Positions 59,142 to 64,000 of a stretch of 64,000 nt of DNA are shown piece by piece. The position numbers and the translations under genes were made by a program. Under the pieces are notes generated by a model, which was not told where the DNA came from, searched no databases, and saw only the letters and a list, made by a program, of their open reading frames with translations. Where the stretch lies: assembly GCA_050248955.1 (NCBI GenBank), contig JBFWRK010000004.1, positions 186,001 through 250,000 of the forward strand, written 5' to 3'. How positions within the stretch are numbered: the stretch's first letter is position 1; each line of letters opens with the position of its first letter. The DNA is from JBFWRK01 sp050248955. Lineage in GTDB: Bacteria; Actinomycetota; Acidimicrobiia; Acidimicrobiales; Ilumatobacteraceae.

Positions 59142-59783
59142 ATGACCGGCACCGCGGCCATGCCCGAGGTCACGATCGTCCCCGCCAACGAGGCGAGGTG
59201 GGAGGATCTCCAGGCGGTGTTCGGTACCCGTGGCGATACGTCTCGATGCCAATGCCAGGGGTACAAGATCCGCGACATGGAGTGGCGCTCGGTTCCCGTC
59301 GAGGAACGGGCGCACCGGCTGCGCGAGCAGACCGACTGCGGGCACCCGGAATCGGACACGACGACGGGGCTCGTCGCCTACGTCGACGGCGTGCCCGCCG
59401 GGTGGTGCGCCGTCGAGCCGCGTACCGCCTATGTGCGCCTGCTGTTCTCCCGTGTCCCGTGGGCGGGCCGATCGGAAGACAAGACCGACGACGGCGTCTG
59501 GGCCGTGACCTGCTTCGTGACCCGCACGGGGTTCCGGCGTGGCGGCGTCAGCCGAGCGCTCGCCCTCGCCGCCGTCGACTTCGCCCGACAGCGCGGTGCC
59601 CGCGCCCTCGAGGGCTACCCGATGATCACCCATCCTGGGCAAGAGATCACCTGGGGAGAGCTCCACGTCGGCAGCCGCAGCATCTTCGCCGCTGCCGGGT
59701 TCGCCGAGGTCAGCCGGCCCACCGTCCGCCGGGTCGTGATGCGCATCGACTTCGATCTGGAACGATGCGGCGACGGCACCTGA
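59142..59783 (+). CDS. GNAT family N-acetyltransferase
   Basis: A 213-residue acetyltransferase-like protein. VTIVPANEARWEDLQAVFGTRGDTSRCQCQGYKIRDMEWRSVPVEERAHRLREQTDCG at the N terminus includes a CQCQ cluster that could bind metal. Core: LVAYVDGVPAGWCAVEPRT, WAVTCFVTRTGFRRGGVSRALALAAVDFARQRGARALEGYPM (acetyl-CoA loop RRGGVSRAL) and FAAAGFAEVSRPTVRRVVMRI. The acceptor is unknown. Confidence 0.85.
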   Translation: MTGTAAMPEVTIVPANEARWEDLQAVFGTRGDTSRCQCQGYKIRDMEWRSVPVEERAHRLREQTDCGHPESDTTTGLVAYVDGVPAGWCAVEPRTAYVRLLFSRVPWAGRSEDKTDDGVWAVTCFVTRTGFRRGGVSRALALAAVDFARQRGARALEGYPMITHPGQEITWGELHVGSRSIFAAAGFAEVSRPTVRRVVMRIDFDLERCGDGT

Positions 59784-59801
59784 GGGCGCTCGGCTCGCCA
59801 G

Positions 59802-60959
59802 CTACTGGTGACCGAAGATGCGGCGACTCGCGATCTCGCTCCCCTGCGCCAGGGATGCGAGCTTCGCCCACGCGACGTCGGGGTCGATGCCCTGCATCCC
59901 GACGTGGATCGAGAAGCCGCAGTCGACGCCGGCCATCAAGCGCTCGGGGTCGGTGACGCTCGCCCAACGCTCGATTCGCTGAGCGACGAGCTCGGGGTGC
60001 TCGATGTAGTTCGATTGAGGCTCGATCACCCCAGGACAGATCGTCTTGTCGCTGGGAACGCCGTGCTCGGCGAACCACGTCCATTCGTGTGCGTGACGAG
60101 GGTTCGCACCCTCGAACAGCACCGTGGCGGGCTTGGCGGTCCAGACGATGTCGATGATGTCGCCGATCGGCACGTCGCAGTGGTGCGGTCCCGGGTAGTT
60201 GCCCCAGCAGAGGTGCATGCGCAGCTGATCGGCCGGGATGTTGCGCACGGCATGGTTCAGGGCGGCGATGTTGACCTCGATCGTGTGGCGGAAGGTGGCC
60301 AGGTCCTGGTCGGCGTAGATCGAGTGGCGTCCCATGGCGAGATCGGGGCAGTCGAGCTGCACGGTGACGCCGGCGGCCGCGATCGCCTCGTACTCGTGAC
60401 GCATCGCTTCGGCGATCGCGAACACGTACTCCTCGCGGGTGTCGTAGCACTCGTTCGCGAAGAAGAGCGACACGACGCCGGGAGACGCTGCGCTCGAGAA
60501 GGTCTCGCTGGCGCCGTGCCGTCGAGCCGACTCACTCAACGCCTGTACCTCGTCGTGCGCGGCACGAGGGTCGACGACCTCGATCGGCCCGGTGCATGCC
60601 GGGGCCGAGCGTTTGCGCCGCCCGGGGTTGCTCGCCACGATGTCGGCGCTCCGGGGGTAGTCGACCAGGTCTTGGAAGAAGTAGCTCTGCACGGACTCGC
60701 CGTCGAACCCGGAGAGTCGGTCCTTGACGTACGTGGCGTAGGACGGCTTCGACATCTCGCCGTCGTTGACGATCGTGATGCCGGACTCCGTCTGTCGGCG
60801 CATGACGTGGTCGATGGCCGATCCGATCCGGTCGCGCATGGCGGCGGCGTCGACCGGGACACCGTCGGCGACCGCCCACATGAGCTGGATCAGTTCGGCA
60901 GGACGCGGCAAGCTGCCGGTGTGCGTCGTAGCGATTCGAGACGCAGAACCCGATGACAT
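59802..60959 (-). CDS. Cobalamin-independent methionine synthase-like (MetE C-terminal family) protein
   Basis: A 385-residue TIM-barrel protein: IATTHTGSLPRPAELI at the N terminus, TIVNDGEMSKPSYATYVKDRLSGF, VQLDCPDLAMGRHS, the zinc segment LRMHLCWGNYPGPHHCDVPI, and the second ligand region LMAGVDCGFSIHVG with Cys. Only the C-terminal MetE barrel type is present (no N-terminal half), as in the MetE-like group II proteins that move methyl groups from other corrinoid or unknown donors. Divergent from the VOC-CoA transferase operon, with a palindrome between them. Confidence 0.85.
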   Translation of the reverse strand: MSSGSASRIATTHTGSLPRPAELIQLMWAVADGVPVDAAAMRDRIGSAIDHVMRRQTESGITIVNDGEMSKPSYATYVKDRLSGFDGESVQSYFFQDLVDYPRSADIVASNPGRRKRSAPACTGPIEVVDPRAAHDEVQALSESARRHGASETFSSAASPGVVSLFFANECYDTREEYVFAIAEAMRHEYEAIAAAGVTVQLDCPDLAMGRHSIYADQDLATFRHTIEVNIAALNHAVRNIPADQLRMHLCWGNYPGPHHCDVPIGDIIDIVWTAKPATVLFEGANPRHAHEWTWFAEHGVPSDKTICPGVIEPQSNYIEHPELVAQRIERWASVTDPERLMAGVDCGFSIHVGMQGIDPDVAWAKLASLAQGSEIASRRIFGHQ

Positions 60960-61014
60960 ATGACCCCGTTCCTCGAGTCGACCGGCATGAGTTGGAGACC
61001 GATCGCGTGGGCGC

Positions 61015-61030
61015 GTAGTGTACGCACTAC
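61015..61030. promoter_or_regulatory. Operator-like 16-bp palindrome between divergent genes
   Basis: GTAGTGTACGCACTAC has perfect 6-bp arms (GTAGTG/CACTAC) around TACG and lies in the 126-bp gap between the MetE-like gene and the VOC/CoA-transferase operon. It differs from the five-site family of region 1, so a different regulator is expected. Confidence 0.6.
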
Positions 61031-61085
61031 GGCAAGGTGTCCGTACAGCGGGCACTGACCGCTTCATCTTCCGAGGAGGGGAACC

Positions 61086-61622
61086 ATGACGACCAACACG
61101 CCACTGGCACAGCGTCTGCACCACACGGCTTACGTCACCAAGGATCAGGAAGCCACGCGTGCCTTCTACGAGGACATCCTCGGGTTCCCCCTGCTCGCCA
61201 CCTGGTCGGAAGCCGACGAACTGTTCGGCGCGCTCCGCGTCTACTGCCACACGTTCTTCGGGTTGGCCGACGGCAGCGCCCTCGCCTTCTTCCAGTTCGC
61301 CAACGAGGCGGACCAGGAGTTGTTCGATCCGGACCTGCTCCCGTCGCCGTTCCGCCACATCGCGCTCAAGGTCACCGCCGAGGGCCAGGCCGAGCTCGAG
61401 CGCCGGCTCCAGGAGGCGAACTGGAACCCCGAGGGCACCTACGTCCTCGAGCACGGCTACTGCCGCTCGCTGTACACCGCAGACCCGAACGGCATGCTGC
61501 TCGAGTTCACGGTCGACGTTCCGGAAGCCGGCGACATCGCCGAGCTTCGTTCGAAGGACGCTCACGAGACCTTGAAGCGGTGGTTGGCCGGCGATCACGC
61601 CGGCAACAACATGTACCGCTAA
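61086..61622 (+). CDS. VOC family protein (ring-cleavage dioxygenase-like)
   Basis: A 178-residue single-chain VOC protein: RLHHTAYVTKDQEATRAFYEDILGFPLLATWSEAD, RVYCHTFFGLADGSALAFFQF, PFRHIALKVTAEGQAELERRL, CRSLYTADPNGMLLEFTVD. Metal ligands are probably the His of LHHTAY, the His of FRHIAL and the Glu in LEFTVD, the 2-His-1-Glu set of Fe(II)/Mn(II) VOC enzymes. A strong GAGGAGGGGAACC ribosome site precedes the ATG. It starts an operon with the CoA transferase and citrate synthase-like genes. Confidence 0.85.
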   Translation: MTTNTPLAQRLHHTAYVTKDQEATRAFYEDILGFPLLATWSEADELFGALRVYCHTFFGLADGSALAFFQFANEADQELFDPDLLPSPFRHIALKVTAEGQAELERRLQEANWNPEGTYVLEHGYCRSLYTADPNGMLLEFTVDVPEAGDIAELRSKDAHETLKRWLAGDHAGNNMYR

Positions 61623-61629
61623 TGCCTTC

Positions 61630-62829
61630 ATGACTGCTGCTGCTGCCGACACTCCGAAACGTGGCCCCCTCGACGGCCTGATCGTCGCCGACCTCTCGCG
61701 GGTCCTCGCCGGACCGTATGCGTCGATGCTGCTCGCCGATCTCGGCGCGACCGTGATCAAGGTCGAGAGCCCGGTGGGCGACGACACGCGAACCTGGATG
61801 CCACCCGAGAAGAACGGCGTCGCGACGTACTACATGTCGATCAATCGCAACAAGGAGTCGATCGTGCTCGACTTCAAGGATCCCGACGACATCGCCCTCG
61901 TGCACGAGCTCTTCCGCCGCGCTGACATCGCGATCGAGAACTTCAAGCCGGGCAGCCTCGCGAAGTTCGGGCTCGACTACGAGACGGCCCGGGCGATCAA
62001 TCCGGCCCTGATCTACCTGTCGATCAGCGGGTTCGGGACGGCCGAGGGGGCGTGGCTGCCGGGTTACGACCTCGTGGTGCAGGCAGTGTCCGGGCTGATG
62101 AGCCTGACGGGGGATGCCGACGGCCCCGCGTATCGTGCCGGTATCTCCGTGTTCGATGTGATGACCGGGTTGCATGGCACGATCGGCGTGCTCGCCGCAC
62201 TCAACCAACGCCGAGAGACCGGCGAGGGACAGCACGTCGAGGTGAACCTGTTGTCGTCGGCGATGTCCGGTCTCGTCAACCACACCGGCGCGTACACCGC
62301 GGCCGGCGTCGTGCCGAGGCGCATGGGCAACGCACATCCCAGCGTCTACCCGTACCAACCGATGCCGACGAAGGACCGCGACATCATCATCACGGCCGCC
62401 AACGACCGCCAGTTTCAGTCGCTCTGCAACGTCCTCGGCATCCCGGAGATCGCCCAGGACGAACGCTTCCGCCTCAACGCCGATCGCACCGCCAACCGCG
62501 ACCAGCTGCATCCGATCCTGCTGGAGCAACTCGCGATGTGGTCGGCTGACGATCTGTTCATCGCGCTCAACAAGGTCGGCGTGCCCTGCGGCCCGATCAA
62601 CACGATCGCCGAAGGCGTGGCGCTGGCCGAGCAGCTCGGACTCCGCCCACGTGTCACCGTCGGTGAGGGCGATCGCGCCGTCGACCTCGTTCGCAACCCG
62701 ATCACGTTCAGCGCCGCGGAGGTTCGCTACTCGGCACCGCCGCCCGAGCTGGGTGAGCACACCGACGCCATTCGCGCCTGGCTCAGCGAGCCGGCTCGAG
62801 GCACGCCATCGATGGGATCACCGACATGA
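61630..62829 (+). CDS. Class III (CaiB/BaiF) CoA transferase
   Basis: A 399-residue CoA transferase: LDGLIVADLSRVLAGPYASMLLADLGATVIKVESPVGDDTR at the N terminus, YYMSINRNKESIVLDFKDPDD, VVQAVSGLMSLTGDADGPAYRAGISVFDVMTGLHGTIGVLAALNQRRETGEGQHVEVNLL with the catalytic Asp in SVFDVMTG, and GVPCGPINTIAEGVALAEQLGLRPRV. It moves CoA between carboxylates, activating an acid without ATP. It overlaps the next gene by 4 bp and follows the VOC gene by 7 bp. Confidence 0.92.
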   Translation: MTAAAADTPKRGPLDGLIVADLSRVLAGPYASMLLADLGATVIKVESPVGDDTRTWMPPEKNGVATYYMSINRNKESIVLDFKDPDDIALVHELFRRADIAIENFKPGSLAKFGLDYETARAINPALIYLSISGFGTAEGAWLPGYDLVVQAVSGLMSLTGDADGPAYRAGISVFDVMTGLHGTIGVLAALNQRRETGEGQHVEVNLLSSAMSGLVNHTGAYTAAGVVPRRMGNAHPSVYPYQPMPTKDRDIIITAANDRQFQSLCNVLGIPEIAQDERFRLNADRTANRDQLHPILLEQLAMWSADDLFIALNKVGVPCGPINTIAEGVALAEQLGLRPRVTVGEGDRAVDLVRNPITFSAAEVRYSAPPPELGEHTDAIRAWLSEPARGTPSMGSPT

Positions 62830-63638
62830 CGACACCCGACAGCCCACCAGCCGCTTCCACGGCGACCTACCGCACCGGGCTCGGCGCCTCCGACGCCGAC
62901 CACATCTGGCTCCTGGGCCACGATCTCGCCGACGATCTGCTCGGCAAGATCACGTTCGGCGAGCTCGCGTATTGGATGGTCGCCAAGCGCCGCCCGACCG
63001 ACGGGCAGCGGGTGCTGTTCGAGGCGGTGCTCGTCGCTCTGGCCGACCACGGCTTCACGCCCACGGCGATTACTGCACGCGTCACCTACCTGAGCGCGCC
63101 GGACTCGCTGCAGGGAGCAGTCGCAGCGGGTCTGCTCGGCGGCGGCTCGCGATTCCTCGGCGTCACCGAGAACACGGCGAACTTCCTGCACGACGTGATC
63201 GAGACGATCGAAGAGCTGCCCACCACCGATGCCGGTTGGGACGCGATCGCGCAGCAGCTCGTGGCCGACACCAAGGCGGCCCAGCGGTTCGTTCCCGGGC
63301 TGGGGCATCCCGTCCACAAGGAGCGCGACCCGCGCACACCGGTGCTGTTCCGGCTCGCTCGTGAGCACGACGTGTTCGGGCCTCATCTCGCGTTGTTCGA
63401 AGCGATCGGCCGCGTGCACGCCGAGGTGCTCGGACGTCGCCTCCCGTTGAACGGCGCCGGTGTGTGCGGTGCCGTCCTCGCTGACATCGGTCTCCCGCTC
63501 GGGGTCACGCGCGGCTTCGCGCTGCTCGCCCGGTGCGCCGGCCTGCTCGGCCAACTCGCCGAGGAGATGGTCGACCCGATCGCCAACGACATCTACATGA
63601 ACATCGACCGCAACACCGACTATCGACCGTCGACCTGA
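62826..63638 (+). CDS. Citrate synthase-like protein (citryl-CoA lyase type)
   Basis: A 270-residue, single-domain citrate synthase-fold protein. DHIWLLGHDLADDLLGKITFGELAYWMVAKRRPTDGQRVLFEAVLVALADHGFTPTAITARVTYL at the N terminus; RFVPGLGHPVHKERDPRTPVLFRLARE with the acetyl-CoA/citrate His; PLNGAGVCGAVLADIGLPLGVTRGFALLARCAGLLGQLAEEM at the C terminus. It matches short citryl-CoA lyases (CclA-like), that is, C-C bond cleavage of a CoA-activated hydroxy acid, here probably supplied by the CoA transferase next to it. Coupled by ATGA. Confidence 0.87.
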   Translation: MTTPDSPPAASTATYRTGLGASDADHIWLLGHDLADDLLGKITFGELAYWMVAKRRPTDGQRVLFEAVLVALADHGFTPTAITARVTYLSAPDSLQGAVAAGLLGGGSRFLGVTENTANFLHDVIETIEELPTTDAGWDAIAQQLVADTKAAQRFVPGLGHPVHKERDPRTPVLFRLAREHDVFGPHLALFEAIGRVHAEVLGRRLPLNGAGVCGAVLADIGLPLGVTRGFALLARCAGLLGQLAEEMVDPIANDIYMNIDRNTDYRPST

Positions 63639-63733
63639 CGCGTTGCGCGACGTGCTCGGTCACGCTGCCGTCGGCCGCTCTGCGGTAATCTGACCACCAG
63701 GCGGGCATTGGGCCTGCCGAGGGGGTGCACCAC

Positions 63734-64000
63734 ATGTCATACGCAAGTCCTGGCAAGCCGTCCGCGCGCTGGCAGCAGTGGGTGGAGGCGAAGCCGATCC
63801 TGAGCCTGCTCATGGTCGGCATCATCGCCACCGAGCTCGGGACGTACTTCGGCTACGTGTTCCCGGCGGTCGGCCTGCCGGTCCTGCCGTGGCCGCTGTA
63901 CAACGGCATTCTCGGCACCACGATCGTCGACGGCGTCAGCGGCGCAACGGTCGAAGGCTTCGCCGTGTCGAGCGACGCGTTCTTCGTCGGCCACTCGCTG
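63734..64000 (+). CDS. Membrane protein, 5' part (runs off the window)
   Basis: Eighty-nine codons without a stop start at ATG 63734: SYASPGKPSARWQQWVEAKP, then a hydrophobic segment LSLLMVGIIATELGTYFGYV and PAVGLPVLPWPLYNGILGTTIVDGVSGATV. It is probably an integral membrane protein. A GAGGGGG ribosome site precedes it. Too short to assign. Confidence 0.6.
   Translation, partial: MSYASPGKPSARWQQWVEAKPILSLLMVGIIATELGTYFGYVFPAVGLPVLPWPLYNGILGTTIVDGVSGATVEGFAVSSDAFFVGHSL

Overview
The window is high-GC DNA with short gaps and many 1-4 bp start/stop overlaps (ATGA, GTGA). The gene content points to a free-living actinobacterium, most likely class Acidimicrobiia (Ilumatobacter-like). Pointers are many acyl-CoA dehydrogenases and short-chain dehydrogenases (SDRs), an F420-type LLM oxidoreductase, a mycothiol-linked TIGR03086 protein, and BTAD/LuxR-type ATPase regulators. 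The taxonomic call is inference. No rRNA, tRNA, CRISPR array or intact transposon was seen.

Region 1 (1-20426) is a catabolic island. It holds an acyl-CoA synthetase, several SDRs, an LLM F420 oxidoreductase, five acyl-CoA dehydrogenase-type proteins (two adjacent large/small pairs), a crotonase, a thiolase, a double-hotdog thioesterase, an NTF2-like protein, an amidohydrolase and a TetR regulator. Five near-identical 16-bp palindromes (YYGAC-R-G-NNN-Y-GTC-RR) sit in front of these genes, one of them 5 bp before the TetR start. This suggests one autoregulated local regulon. Together the genes look like activation and beta-oxidation-style breakdown of a cyclic or branched acid; the substrate is unknown. 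One SDR is frameshifted and a BKACE gene is reduced to a fragment next to fresh tandem duplications.

Region 2 (20534-25559) has a large LuxR/AAA regulator, a BTAD regulator coupled to a globin-like protein lacking the proximal His, and a patch of decayed genes that includes a 120-bp, about 93% identical copy of part of a lipoprotein gene located 22 kb away.

Region 3 (25560-37563) is rich in thiol redox genes. A tight operon encodes a DUF427-thioredoxin fusion, an FAD disulfide reductase, a PRXL2/SelU-like redoxin with an in-frame TGA at the first position of a UxxC motif (followed by a plausible bacterial SECIS hairpin), and a second FAD disulfide reductase. Nearby are NrtS, an ECF sigma factor with a zinc anti-sigma protein, DoxX, a DUF3179 lipoprotein, a frameshifted thioredoxin lipoprotein with CcdA, PlsY, DegV, a deiodinase-like redoxin and an AhpD-like protein. 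The Sec-type redoxin is the most notable feature of the window.

Region 4 (37588-48283) is accessory: TetR, an HD-GYP-LuxR fusion, two alpha/beta hydrolases, an AraC-VOC-PPOX-UvrA-like cluster, an autoinhibited Fic protein, a TIGR03086 protein and a discoidin-type lipoprotein. Region 5 (48398-64000) contains a secreted amylase that stops where a pullulanase module would be expected, an AfsR-like regulator, a duplicated ABM-like protein, a secreted His/Trp-Asn-Pro repeat protein with no recognised family, VOC, hydrolase and GNAT proteins, a MetE-like protein, and an operon of VOC protein, CoA transferase and citrate synthase-like enzyme. The last gene runs off the end.
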